64,000 nucleotides of DNA. Origin: JBHYDC01 sp051861205. Its GTDB lineage: Bacteria; Pseudomonadota; Alphaproteobacteria; Rhizobiales; Pleomorphomonadaceae. Within the stretch, counting starts at the first letter, position 1. Every line of letters begins with the position of its first letter. Location of the stretch: NCBI GenBank assembly GCA_051861205.1, contig JBHYDC010000006.1, forward strand, positions 124,001-188,000. Reading direction: 5' to 3'. Under the pieces are notes generated by a model. That model ran no database searches and was not told where the DNA came from. It worked only from the letters and a program-made list of their open reading frames with translations. This document shows, piece by piece, positions 1-8,092 of this stretch. The position numbers and the translations under genes are program-made.

Positions 1-51
1 CAGGCAACCACCGGAGTAGACCTTGGGCTTCGAGGCTTTAGCCGTGGCCAT
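1..51 (-). CDS. N-terminus of a GFA-family (CENP-V/GFA domain) protein, partial
   Basis: Only the first 17 codons lie in the window: MATAKASKPKVYSGGCL, running off the left edge. The ATG at 51 is preceded by GGAGAA at a good distance, so the start is convincing. The run YSGGCL matches how glutathione-dependent formaldehyde-activating (GFA) family proteins begin, where GGCLCG supplies the first zinc-binding cysteines. With so little sequence the family is an inference, and the function of most GFA paralogues is unknown anyway. Confidence 0.55.
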   Translation of the reverse strand, partial: MATAKASKPKVYSGGCL

Positions 52-129
52 ATACGTAGTTCTCCGAATGCAGACGTTCGAAGATCTACAGCTAGAGACC
101 CCGCTTGTAAACTGGAAAACAAGACAAAC

Positions 130-143
130 CCGGAACATTCCGG
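130..143. promoter_or_regulatory. Perfect palindrome between the GFA gene and the PEBP gene
   Basis: CCGGAA-CA-TTCCGG, flanked by an outer ACCCGG/CCGGGT pair, sits between the stop of the PEBP gene and the start of the next minus-strand gene. It could be the stem of a terminator for the PEBP transcript or an operator for the GFA-type gene. There is no T-run on the minus strand, so the role is open. Confidence 0.3.
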
Positions 144-208
144 TGCCGGGTCAGCGCCGTATCCGGCAAAGCGGGAGCCACCCAATCCGGGCAGATCCCC
201 GCAACTCG

Positions 209-766
209 TCAGCGCCCGTAAAGGGCCGTCACGCTCGCCCGCGCCAGTTCATTCGCACCGGTCATGAATCCGACCATCGCGGCCGAGGCGTCCGCCGGCA
301 CGCCCAGCTTGTCGGTATTCAGCGCGAACACGGTGAACACATAGTGGTGCGGCGCGCCGGGGGGCGGGCAGGCCCCGCCATAGCCGGGCGTGCCAAAGTC
401 GGTCCGCCCCTGCACCGCGCTCTCCGGCAGTCCCTGTCCGGATCCGGCGCCTTCGGGCAAACCCTTGGCATCGGCCGGAATGTCGAACACCACCCAGTGC
501 CACCAGCCCGAACCGGTCGGCGCGTCCGGATCATAGGCCGTCACTGCAAAGCTCTTGGTGCCCTCAGGCGCGCCCGTCCATTCCAGCGCGGGCGAAACGT
601 TGCCGCCCTCGCAGCCGAAGCTGTTGTACACCTGCGCCATCGGCAGGGTGCCGCCGTCAGTGAAATTCGGGCTCGTCACCTTGAAATCGGCGGCTACGGC
701 CCAGCCGGTCATCACAGCCGAAAAAGCCAATGCGGCCGCCGTTATGGATGTAATCCGTATCGACAT
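209..766 (-). CDS. YbhB/YbcL family Raf kinase inhibitor-like protein (PEBP), exported
   Basis: A 185-residue protein of the phosphatidylethanolamine-binding protein superfamily. I chose the ATG at 766 because GGAGGACAGG lies just upstream and because the protein then begins with a clean signal peptide (MSIRITSITAAALAFSAVMTGWAVAA, given here as residues 1-26). The family core is visible: FKVTSPNFTDGGTLP, the ligand-pocket block DPDAPTGSGWWHWVVFDIP, and PPGAPHHYVFTVFAL near the C-terminus. Bacterial members are periplasmic or cytoplasmic and bind small anions; their physiological role is poorly known and no kinase partner is implied. It lies downstream of an AraC regulator on the same strand, 37 bp away, so the two may be co-transcribed. 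Confidence 0.85.
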   Translation of the reverse strand: MSIRITSITAAALAFSAVMTGWAVAADFKVTSPNFTDGGTLPMAQVYNSFGCEGGNVSPALEWTGAPEGTKSFAVTAYDPDAPTGSGWWHWVVFDIPADAKGLPEGAGSGQGLPESAVQGRTDFGTPGYGGACPPPGAPHHYVFTVFALNTDKLGVPADASAAMVGFMTGANELARASVTALYGR

Positions 767-803
767 ATCCTGTCCTCCATCGCTTGAAGCGAGGAGAACT
801 ATG

Positions 804-1649
804 CTACGCCGCCTCTTGATCCGCGCCGCCGCGGCGATCAAACTCCGTGCCGATCCGCTCAATCACCCGCCGCGTACGGCGGATATCCAACGGCGACATG
901 CCAAAGCGCGCGCGAAACCGCACGGCAAAGCGCGACGGTGAGAGATAGCCGCAATCCAGCGCGATCGTGGTCACCGATAGATCCGTCGATTGCAGCAGCG
1001 TCAAAGCCCGTGTCATACGAACGTCGCCGAGCACGTCGGTCAGCGTGGTCCCGTGCGCCGAAAGCCGCCGCCGCAGCGTCGCTTCACTCACCGCCAGCGC
1101 CCGCGCCACCTCCGCCGAGGTCCACGCCGCCGCCGGATCCGTGCCCACGAGGCGCCGCAGGCGAACTGGAAACGCCTCTGCCACCCCTGGGCGCGGATTG
1201 ATGCCCAGCGTGCGCAGCCACACCAGTAATTCGCCCATCCGGTGCCGGGCCACCGCGAAAGGCAGGGCGGTATCGGCCAGTGCGTCCCGCGCCGCATCCA
1301 GCGCAGCCTCAAATCCCTCCGGCGGGACGAAGGCCCGTGCGACCGGCCCGGCCAACGCACCAGGATCCACCGGCCCCATCAAATCCGGATCGAACGCAAA
1401 CCCCTCGGCCTCATAAGCCGTCCCGTCGGTCCGGTTCGCCGCTGTCACGAACACACCGCCGTCCACGGCAATCGCCGCCCCGGCCTCGGCCTCCGCCGCG
1501 CCTGTATCGGCAAGGATGACCTTCGTGCCGCGCCGGATCACCAAAATCGTCGGCTGTTCCATGAACAACCGGCGGAATTCAGCGCTTCTTGCCTGCCAGA
1601 TCCGCAAATGCGTTCCAATGCCGGCCCGCGTCACGACGCTTCTTTTCAT
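804..1649 (-). CDS. AraC family transcriptional regulator
   Basis: A 281-residue regulator with an N-terminal sensing region (about 30-160) and a C-terminal AraC DNA-binding domain (about 175-270). The two helix-turn-helix segments are visible as WTSAEVARALAVSEATLRRR and DLSVTTIALDCGYLSPSRF followed by the conserved RFRARFGMSPLDIRR. The N-terminal half has no recognisable catalytic motif and is probably a cupin-like effector domain. It starts at an ATG 9 bp after the protease stop codon, so protease, regulator and PEBP protein may form one transcript. The effector cannot be read from the sequence. Confidence 0.85.
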   Translation of the reverse strand: MKRSVVTRAGIGTHLRIWQARSAEFRRLFMEQPTILVIRRGTKVILADTGAAEAEAGAAIAVDGGVFVTAANRTDGTAYEAEGFAFDPDLMGPVDPGALAGPVARAFVPPEGFEAALDAARDALADTALPFAVARHRMGELLVWLRTLGINPRPGVAEAFPVRLRRLVGTDPAAAWTSAEVARALAVSEATLRRRLSAHGTTLTDVLGDVRMTRALTLLQSTDLSVTTIALDCGYLSPSRFAVRFRARFGMSPLDIRRTRRVIERIGTEFDRRGGADQEAA

Positions 1650-1658
1650 GGCTGCCCG

Positions 1659-2534
1659 TCAATCCTCTTGGTCGGTAAACCAAGCACCGGGAAAAACGCC
1701 CAAAATCCACTCCCGCAACGTCGAAACGCGCACAAAGCCGGATGTTGAACCATAGACCGCATCGTCGCCCCACGCATTCGCGCCCGCGATCGCCCATCCT
1801 TGACGGGTTTTGATCCATAGCGACCCCCCGCTGTCGCCGGATCCGAGGATTCCCTCAAATGGGTCTACGGGAAAAGCGTCTCCGTTCCGGAAAACATTCT
1901 TGCCGCCGTCTTCCCGGTCGAAATCGATCAGCAGCTCGTTGTCACCGCTCTCGTCGGAAACCTCGTCGATCACGTTTCGGGCAGCAGCCGGGTCTCCGCT
2001 CTTATAGTAGGCGTCGTCCTGGCCGACCGAGCCGATGCCCCTGGAGCCATAGCCCACGATCGTCCCGGTCATTCCGGCCTCCGCATCGCCGCCATAGAGC
2101 CAAGGGGCGTCGCCGACGTCTTCGATGGGGCCGTCTAGCGTAACGATGGCGAAATCATAGGTCGGATGCAGCTTGACGCGGATGCCGCCCAGTTTCGCGC
2201 CTGTCGAGGTCACATAGGTCCAAGATGCGAAGTCGTCTTCGCTGCCGAAGTTATGGGCAACCGTCAGCACATAGGCATGTCCGGCCTCATCGTTACCGAT
2301 CCAAGTGCCGGAGCCGTAAAAGTCGTCTTCTCGAAAGAAGCCCACCACGGCGGCGAACTGCGGCTCGCGCCCCAGTGCGATATGGGCGCCGAACCCCTCG
2401 GCCTCCTGCCCGGCAGCGCCGCCTTCCTCCGCCCAGGTCGAGTCCAAGATGATGACGGCCTGAACGGGCGTTGCGACAAAGGTAAAAGCTAAGATCAAAC
2501 CTGCGAAAAAGGATGCAGACGAAGGAATGTGCAT
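1659..2534 (-). CDS. Secreted trypsin-like serine protease
   Basis: A 291-residue protein with a signal peptide (residues 1-26, ending PVQA) and a chymotrypsin-fold domain. The catalytic triad is readable in order: His94 in LTVAHNF, Asp127 in YDFAIVTLD, and Ser235 in GSGDSGGSLW. The mature protein is acidic and contains many Asp and Glu residues. Unlike HtrA/DegP there is no PDZ domain, so it is a stand-alone secreted peptidase. The substrate is unknown. The AraC-type regulator gene begins directly downstream on the same strand, which may indicate joint expression. Confidence 0.85.
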   Translation of the reverse strand: MHIPSSASFFAGLILAFTFVATPVQAVIILDSTWAEEGGAAGQEAEGFGAHIALGREPQFAAVVGFFREDDFYGSGTWIGNDEAGHAYVLTVAHNFGSEDDFASWTYVTSTGAKLGGIRVKLHPTYDFAIVTLDGPIEDVGDAPWLYGGDAEAGMTGTIVGYGSRGIGSVGQDDAYYKSGDPAAARNVIDEVSDESGDNELLIDFDREDGGKNVFRNGDAFPVDPFEGILGSGDSGGSLWIKTRQGWAIAGANAWGDDAVYGSTSGFVRVSTLREWILGVFPGAWFTDQED

Positions 2535-2625
2535 AATGGCGGGACCATCTCCGAACGGGAATGGTCTCTCTTACCACCCAAGCTTAAGCTTTGGCAAAAG
2601 GCCTTCGCGCTGAACCCTGCCGCCG

Positions 2626-3306
2626 TCAAGCCGCGCCGGCACCGCCCCAGGCCTGCAGTGCGTCCACCACCGGGGCAACCTCCTTCAGCCGCCGCACCAC
2701 GGTCTCCGCGCCCGCATCCATCAAAAGCTCGCCGTGCCCAGCCCAGGTGTGCTTGCCGCCGATGAAGCCGATCACGCGCATCCCGGCCGCTACCGCGCCT
2801 GTCACGCCCGGCACCGAATCCTCCACCACGATCACGTCGCGCGGATCGGTTTCAAGCTGCGCCGCCGCGTGCAGGAACACGTCCGGCGAAGGCTTGCCCC
2901 GCCGCGTTCCCACTTCCGGCGCCGAAAAGATGTAGGGCTTGAACCGGTCATAAAGCCCCGCCGCCGTCAGCGACACCTTAAGCCGCGCGCTCGACGAGTT
3001 GGAGCAAATGCAGCGCGGCGCATCCAGCGTGTCGAGCAGATCGTGCACCCCGGCTATCGCCTGTACCTTCGCCAGCCGCCTGTCGATCTCCGCATCCGCC
3101 AGCGCCAGAAAGGCTTCCGGCAGCGACCGCCCAAGCTCGGCTTCCACATCCGCCAGCATCTGCGGCCCGGTCAGCCCCACGAAGCGCGCATTCACTTCGC
3201 CCGCCGTGATGGCGAAGCCGTGTTCGCTCAGGAATTCAGCATTCACCTCGGCTGAAATGATCTCGGAATCGATCAAAACGCCGTCGCAGTCGAAAATGAT
3301 CATCAT
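2626..3306 (-). CDS. HAD superfamily hydrolase, phosphoglycolate phosphatase/beta-PGM-like
   Basis: About 226 residues, subfamily IA HAD phosphatase. Motif I is at the very N-terminus (IIFDCDGVLIDSE), motif II is CSNSS, and motifs III/IV include KPSPDVFLHAA and VVEDSVPGV. The cap domain lies between motif I and II. I set the start at the ATG at 3306, one residue before a second ATG, because longer versions only add an arginine-rich tail that does not belong to the family. Substrate could be a sugar phosphate or phosphoglycolate; the sequence does not decide. It is transcribed away from sbtA. Confidence 0.85.
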   Translation of the reverse strand: MMIIFDCDGVLIDSEIISAEVNAEFLSEHGFAITAGEVNARFVGLTGPQMLADVEAELGRSLPEAFLALADAEIDRRLAKVQAIAGVHDLLDTLDAPRCICSNSSSARLKVSLTAAGLYDRFKPYIFSAPEVGTRRGKPSPDVFLHAAAQLETDPRDVIVVEDSVPGVTGAVAAGMRVIGFIGGKHTWAGHGELLMDAGAETVVRRLKEVAPVVDALQAWGGAGAA

Positions 3307-3581
3307 GATTGTCTCGGGAAAAGCATGTCCGGCGAACATCGCCGTCGGCCGGGAGATGCGCCGCGAGACACCTATGCGCCTCGACGCGCCGTGAAAACGT
3401 GGCCTGCGTCTATCAGATCCCGCCCCGTCCCGGTAGTCCGCCGGCCGCAAACCAGGGCTGCGTTATGCGGTTTTGGTCCTCGCGGCCGTTTACAAACCTT
3501 GGAAGTTCCTGCAATCAGTCGGCGCGAGACTTGCAAGCGCGACCACGTCAATGCACGCATTTTCGGCGGAGTAAGAGGCAC

Positions 3582-4574
3582 ATGACGGGTTTTGATCTGG
3601 CGTTGCAGAACCTCACCTCGCCCATGGTCCTGTTCTTCGCGCTCGGCGCCTTCGCCGCTCTGATGCGGTCCGACTTGTCGATCCCCGAGGCCGTCGCCAA
3701 AACCCTCGCGCTCTATCTGATGCTGTCGATCGGCTTCAAGGGCGGCGTGGAGATGGCCAAATCCGGCCTCAACGCCGACATGGCCCTCACCATCGGCTCG
3801 GCCATCGTCCTCTCCTTCGCCATTCCGCCAATCGGCTATGCTCTGTTGCGCGCTACCACGCGCCTCTCGGCCGTGGAAGCAGCCGCCGTTTCAGCCCATT
3901 ACGGCTCCATCTCCATCGTCACCTTCGTCGCGGCCACCGAGGTGGTGAAAAGTCTCGGCTTCGAGTTCGAGGGTTATCTGATCGCGGTTGCGGCCGTTAT
4001 GGAAACGCCCGCCATCATCTCAGCCCTTCTGCTCGCCCACCTCGGCACCCGCAATAAGGGCGAGGAAATCGGCGGCGGCGAAAGCCTCGGCGCCTTGATG
4101 CGCGAGGTCGCCTTCAACGGCTCGATCGTGATGCTCGTCGGCTCCTTCGTGATCGGCTGGATCACCGGTCCGCGCGGCTTCGACATGATCAGCGCCTTCA
4201 TCGTCGACCCGTTCCGCGGCATTCTCTGCCTCTTCCTGCTCGACATGGGGCTTGTCGCCGGCCGGGGTCTGCGCCGCAGCGCGAAAATCCTCTCGCTCCC
4301 CGCGCTCGCCTTCGGCCTCTATTTCCCGCTCATTTCGGCAGGCCTCGCCGCGCTCCTCTGCTTCGGGCTAGACCTGTCCGTCGGCGGCACGGCGCTTCTC
4401 GTCACGCTCGCCGCCTCCGCCTCCTACATCGCCGTGCCGGCCGCGATGCGCCTTGCCCTTCCGCAGGCCGATCCCGCGCTCTATCTAACACTTTCGCTCG
4501 GGGTCACCTTCCCCTTCAACCTCACCCTCGGCATCCCGCTTTATGTCTGGATCGCCGAAACGATCGCGGGATAG
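3582..4574 (+). CDS. sbtA: SbtA-like sodium-dependent bicarbonate transport family permease
   Basis: A 330-residue integral membrane protein of the SbtA family (formerly DUF897). It begins with the family's opening MTGFDLALQNLTSPMVLFFALG and has around ten hydrophobic segments in two repeats. The ATG at 3582 follows AAGAGG at a good distance; the reading frame is open further upstream but without membrane character. In cyanobacteria SbtA is a high-affinity Na+/HCO3- symporter of the inner membrane. Members in non-photosynthetic bacteria are less studied and could carry bicarbonate or another small anion. The PII-like regulator gene sbtB begins 6 bp downstream, the usual pairing. Confidence 0.88.
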   Translation: MTGFDLALQNLTSPMVLFFALGAFAALMRSDLSIPEAVAKTLALYLMLSIGFKGGVEMAKSGLNADMALTIGSAIVLSFAIPPIGYALLRATTRLSAVEAAAVSAHYGSISIVTFVAATEVVKSLGFEFEGYLIAVAAVMETPAIISALLLAHLGTRNKGEEIGGGESLGALMREVAFNGSIVMLVGSFVIGWITGPRGFDMISAFIVDPFRGILCLFLLDMGLVAGRGLRRSAKILSLPALAFGLYFPLISAGLAALLCFGLDLSVGGTALLVTLAASASYIAVPAAMRLALPQADPALYLTLSLGVTFPFNLTLGIPLYVWIAETIAG

Positions 4575-4580
4575 CCGCCG

Positions 4581-4892
4581 ATGGACATGCACGTCAAAAA
4601 GCGCATCGAGATCATCGTCGAGGCCCCGGTCCTCACCCGCCTGACCGACCTTTTGGACCGCGTCGACGCCATGGGCTACACCGTCGTGCCCGTCCTCGCC
4701 GGGCGCGGACGCGGCGGCGCCTGGAGCGAGGAGGGCCTCGCCACCGACGCCGGCCGCATGGTCATGGTCATCGTCGTCACCGGCGAAGAGCGCCTAGAAT
4801 CAATCCTCGCGCCTGTCTTCGCCCTCGTCCGCCGCCAGATCGGCATCGTCACCGTCTCCGACGTCATGGTCCTGCGCACCGACCACTTCTAG
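4581..4892 (+). CDS. sbtB: SbtB-like PII-family regulator of the SbtA permease
   Basis: A 103-residue protein with the PII ferredoxin-like fold pattern: beta strand (RIEIIVEAP), helix (LTRLTDLLDRVDAMG), strand (YTVVPVLAGRG), a glycine/arginine-rich loop corresponding to the T-loop (GRGRGGAWSEEG), and strand MVMVIVVTG. SbtB proteins form trimers that bind adenine nucleotides, including cAMP in cyanobacteria, and bind SbtA to gate it. No C-terminal CxxC motif is present. It is co-transcribed with sbtA at 6 bp spacing. Nucleotide binding here is inferred from the family. Confidence 0.8.
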   Translation: MDMHVKKRIEIIVEAPVLTRLTDLLDRVDAMGYTVVPVLAGRGRGGAWSEEGLATDAGRMVMVIVVTGEERLESILAPVFALVRRQIGIVTVSDVMVLRTDHF

Positions 4893-4900
4893 AAAAACGG

Positions 4901-6409
4901 CTACTGAAACGCCGTCTCCATGAAGCTGCGCAATTTGCGGCTATGCAGCCGTTCCGGCGCCATCTGCCGCAGCTTTTCCATCGCCAGAATGCCGATTTCC
5001 AAGTGCTGGCTCACCTGCCGCCGGTAGAAGGCGCTCGCCATGCCCGGCAGCTTCAACTCCCCATGCAGCGGCTTGTCGGAAACGCAGAGCAGCGTTCCAT
5101 AGGGCACGCGGAAGCGGAACCCGTTTGCCGCGATGGTGGCCGATTCCATATCCAGCGCCACCGCGCGCGACTGCGAGAAGCGTTGCACCGGCTCGCGGTG
5201 GTCGCGCAATTCCCAGTTCCGGTTGTCGATGGTGGCCACGGTGCCCGTGCGCATGATGCGCTTCAGTTCCCAGCCTTCCAGCCCCGTCACCTCTTCCACC
5301 GCGTCTTCCAGCGCCACCTGAATTTCGGCGAGCGGCGGGATGGGGATCCACGCCGGCAGATCCGCGTCCAGCACATGGTCCTCGCGCACATAGCCATGCG
5401 CCAGCACATAATCGCCCAGCTTCTGGCTGTTGCGCAGGCCCGCGCAATGTCCCAGCATCAGCCAGGCATGCGGCCGCAGCACCGCCACATGGTCCGTGAT
5501 CGTCTTCGCGTTGGAAGGCCCAACGCCGATGTTCACCAGCGTGATGCCCGAATGGTCGCCGCGCATCAGATGATAGGCCGGCATCTGCGGCAGCCGTCCC
5601 GGCGCCTCGCCCTCCACCGGGGCGCTTTCGCCGCGCGGCGTCACCAGATTGCCCGGCTCCACGAAGGCGTCGTAATCGGTCTCGCCCTTCGCCATCATCT
5701 CGCGAGCCCGTGCGGCGAACTCGTCCACGTAGAACTGGTAGTTCGTGAAAAGCACGAAATTCTGGAAAAACCGCGGGCTCGTCGCCGTGTAATGCTGGAG
5801 CCGGTGCAGCGAATAATCCACGCGCGGCGCGGTGAAGGGCGCCAGCGGCATCGGCTCGCCCGGCTTTGGTTCCCACACCCCGTTCACGATCGCATCGTCC
5901 GTCACGGAAAGATCCGGCACGTCGAACATGTCGCGCAGCGGCCGGGGCAGGGCCTCCACCAGCGTCCCCTCCACATGCGCCCCTTCGAAGAACGCAAAAT
6001 GCAGCGGGATCGGCACGTCGCTCTCGCCCACTTCCACCGGCACCCCGTGGTTGCGGATGATCAGCGCCAGTTGCTCGGTCAGATAGTCCTTGAACAGCGA
6101 GGGCCGCGACACGGTGGTCGCATAGGATCCCGGTCCCGGCACATGCCCGTATGCCAGCCGCGAGTCCGCCAGATCATAGGTTTCCGTCGTGAACCGGATC
6201 TCCGGATAGCACGCCCGCACCCGTCCGGCCGGTGTCTCGCCCAGCGTCACCCGCTCGAACGCGTCGCGAATGAAGGCGGTGTTGCGGTCGTAGATCTCGA
6301 TCAGCCGGCGCACCGCGCCGTCCGCCTCCGCGAATGTCTCGAAGGCTATGGTCTCGGGTCTGTCGATCGTCGCCGGCTGGCGGATCCGGTCATCCATGGT
6401 GTTTTTCAT
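4901..6409 (-). CDS. amn: AMP nucleosidase
   Basis: About 502 residues, matching the usual length of Amn. It hydrolyses AMP to adenine and ribose 5-phosphate, setting the adenylate pool in the cytoplasm. The N-terminal AMP nucleosidase domain is followed by a nucleoside-phosphorylase-like catalytic domain containing HSGITLVNIGVGPSNAKT and RDHREPVQRFSQSRAVALDMESATIAANG, whose DMESA is the purine-site acid block. The start is uncertain: ATG at 6409 (MKNTMDD) or 6397 (MDDRIR); neither has a strong Shine-Dalgarno. The gene converges on sbtB, ending 8 bp from its stop, and is divergent from ccrM. Confidence 0.9.
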   Translation of the reverse strand: MKNTMDDRIRQPATIDRPETIAFETFAEADGAVRRLIEIYDRNTAFIRDAFERVTLGETPAGRVRACYPEIRFTTETYDLADSRLAYGHVPGPGSYATTVSRPSLFKDYLTEQLALIIRNHGVPVEVGESDVPIPLHFAFFEGAHVEGTLVEALPRPLRDMFDVPDLSVTDDAIVNGVWEPKPGEPMPLAPFTAPRVDYSLHRLQHYTATSPRFFQNFVLFTNYQFYVDEFAARAREMMAKGETDYDAFVEPGNLVTPRGESAPVEGEAPGRLPQMPAYHLMRGDHSGITLVNIGVGPSNAKTITDHVAVLRPHAWLMLGHCAGLRNSQKLGDYVLAHGYVREDHVLDADLPAWIPIPPLAEIQVALEDAVEEVTGLEGWELKRIMRTGTVATIDNRNWELRDHREPVQRFSQSRAVALDMESATIAANGFRFRVPYGTLLCVSDKPLHGELKLPGMASAFYRRQVSQHLEIGILAMEKLRQMAPERLHSRKLRSFMETAFQ

Positions 6410-6530
6410 CCGTACAAGTTGGCTATGGTCCTGTACGCGCAGCGCAATACCACAAGATGACGCTTCTCGCCCGCAAAATTCTGAATTCCTAATAAACCAT
6501 TGATAACAGTAAATTTTCGCCGCTCGGCGC

Positions 6531-6562
6531 TTAACCCGGCATTTACCCTGTTGATGCGATTC
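6531..6562 (+). promoter_or_regulatory. CtrA-like box and a GANTC methylation site upstream of ccrM
   Basis: TTAA-N7-TTTA at 6531-6545 matches the CtrA recognition pattern TTAA-N7-TTAA at all but one position. A GATTC site, which is a GANTC target of the CcrM enzyme encoded just downstream, lies at 6558-6562. In Caulobacter the ccrM promoter is activated by CtrA and contains GANTC sites that feed back on expression. The same arrangement here, 65-96 bp before the start codon, suggests cell-cycle control. Base matches are seen; regulation is inferred. Confidence 0.5.
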
Positions 6563-6626
6563 TCCCCGCCATGGCAGGGGCGTCGGGTCCCCACCGGTCT
6601 TGTTTCGCGTCAGTGTGGGAGTGGCC

Positions 6627-7811
6627 ATGAGTGTTCAGCGTCGCCGGGCGTCGCTTGCGTCGTCCGAGGCTCGTCCCGATCGCGCTGCCGGCGCGGCGGC
6701 CTCCGGGGCACCGGAGGTCGCCGTCCGCCCCTGGCTCGACACCGTGTTCGTCGGCGACTGCGTGGCCGAACTCGAACGCCTGCCCCGTCACTCCGTCGAC
6801 GTCATCTTCGCCGACCCGCCGTATAACCTCCAGCTCGGCGGCGACCTCACCCGCCCGGACCAATCCAAGGTCGACGCCGTCGATGACGACTGGGACCAGT
6901 TCGAAAGCTTCGAGGCCTACGACGCCTTCACCCGCGCTTGGCTGCTCGCCTGCCGCCGCGTGTTGAAGCCGAACGGCACGATCTGGGTCATCGGCAGCTA
7001 CCACAACATCTTCCGCGTCGGCACCATCATGCAGGACCTTGGGTTCTGGGTGCTGAACGACATTGTTTGGCGCAAAGCCAATCCCATGCCCAACTTCAAG
7101 GGTAAGCGCTTCACCAACGCCCACGAAACCATGATCTGGGCCTCCAAAACCCGCGACGCCAAAGGCTTCACCTTCAATTACGAAGCCATGAAAGCCTTCA
7201 ACGACGACATCCAGATGCGCTCCGACTGGCTGCTCCCGATCTGCACCGGGTCCGAGCGCCTGAAAGACGCGGCCGGCGACAAGCTCCACCCCACGCAAAA
7301 GCCCGAAGCGCTGCTCTGGCGCGTTCTCACCTCGTCCACGAAACAGGGCGATGTGGTGCTCGACCCCTTCTTCGGCACCGGCACCACCGGCGCCGTCGCC
7401 CGCCGTCTCGGCCGCCACTTCGTCGGTGTCGAGCGCGATAGCACCTACGCCGCCCACGCCCGGGCGCGGATCGACGCCGTCGTGCCAGCGCCGGATAGCG
7501 GCCTCGCCAGCCAAACCGCCAAGCGCGCCGAACCCCGCATCCCCTTCGGCTCGCTCCTCGAAGCCGGGCTCATCGCCCCCGGCGCCATCCTCACCGACGC
7601 CCGCCGCCGCCATGCCGCCACGGTCCGCGCCGACGGCTCCCTCGCCATCGGCCCCGACTCAGGCTCCATCCACCGCATGGGCGCCCACGTCCAAGGCCTC
7701 GACGCCTGCAACGGCTGGACCTATTGGCACATCGAAACGGCGCGCGGGCTTGAGCCGATCGACGTCATGCGCGCCGAAATCCGCCGCCGCCTCGGCGCGG
7801 TCGGCGCATAA
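6627..7811 (+). CDS. ccrM: CcrM-type adenine-specific DNA methyltransferase (GANTC)
   Basis: A 394-residue beta-class N6-adenine methyltransferase: the catalytic DPPY (63-66) comes before the AdoMet motif DPFFGTGTTGAVA (about 245-257). The C-terminal 90 residues form the RAMA domain typical of CcrM. It methylates adenine in GANTC late in the cell cycle of Alphaproteobacteria and needs no cognate restriction enzyme; none is present. The N-terminus before the first conserved block is about 30 residues longer than in Caulobacter. The ATG at 6627 follows GGGAGTGG. An upstream CtrA-like box and GATTC site support cell-cycle regulation. Confidence 0.93.
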   Translation: MSVQRRRASLASSEARPDRAAGAAASGAPEVAVRPWLDTVFVGDCVAELERLPRHSVDVIFADPPYNLQLGGDLTRPDQSKVDAVDDDWDQFESFEAYDAFTRAWLLACRRVLKPNGTIWVIGSYHNIFRVGTIMQDLGFWVLNDIVWRKANPMPNFKGKRFTNAHETMIWASKTRDAKGFTFNYEAMKAFNDDIQMRSDWLLPICTGSERLKDAAGDKLHPTQKPEALLWRVLTSSTKQGDVVLDPFFGTGTTGAVARRLGRHFVGVERDSTYAAHARARIDAVVPAPDSGLASQTAKRAEPRIPFGSLLEAGLIAPGAILTDARRRHAATVRADGSLAIGPDSGSIHRMGAHVQGLDACNGWTYWHIETARGLEPIDVMRAEIRRRLGAVGA

Positions 7812-7815
7812 GAAA

Positions 7816-7835
7816 GCCCCTCCGCGAGGAGGGGC
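7816..7835. terminator. Hairpin after ccrM
   Basis: GCCCCTCC-GCGA-GGAGGGGC, a perfect 8-bp stem starting 5 bp after the ccrM stop codon. On the plus strand no T-run follows; on the minus strand it is followed by TTTCT, so it could stop leftward transcription from mutY as well. The remaining sequence to 8092 is somewhat AT-richer than its neighbours and holds no gene I can support. Confidence 0.5.
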
Positions 7836-8092
7836 GCAATATGGAATGGGAACTAAAGCGCTTGGGAGGCAATAGCTTCAGTATGGCGCCCCCGTCAAAG
7901 CACGAGGTCGCGTAAAAACTGCAAGCAACCCCCCTGGCATTATATCCGTAAAACCACAATATGTTGCTCCAGATGTTTGTTCTATGCATGGAAGCAGAAA
8001 AACTAGTGGGCGAAAGGCGCAAACCCGACCACAGTCCGGAAAGAATTCATGTCGAGGCACTGACGCGCACACGTAGCGGCGCCAGGCGTCAA

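Noticed and set aside
2580..2591. AAGCTTAAGCTT palindrome upstream of the protease gene
   Set aside because: Only 12 bases and not positioned with respect to a clear promoter; likely chance.
4943..6460. 505-residue open frame antisense to amn
   Set aside because: Arg/His/Gln-rich shadow with no recognisable domain, while amn is complete on the other strand.
7840..7914. 24-codon ORF after ccrM
   Set aside because: Inside the sequence just after the hairpin, no ribosome site, too short to support.
7765..8022. 85-residue minus-strand frame overlapping the end of ccrM
   Set aside because: No ribosome site, partly antisense to the RAMA domain, and no similarity that I recognise.
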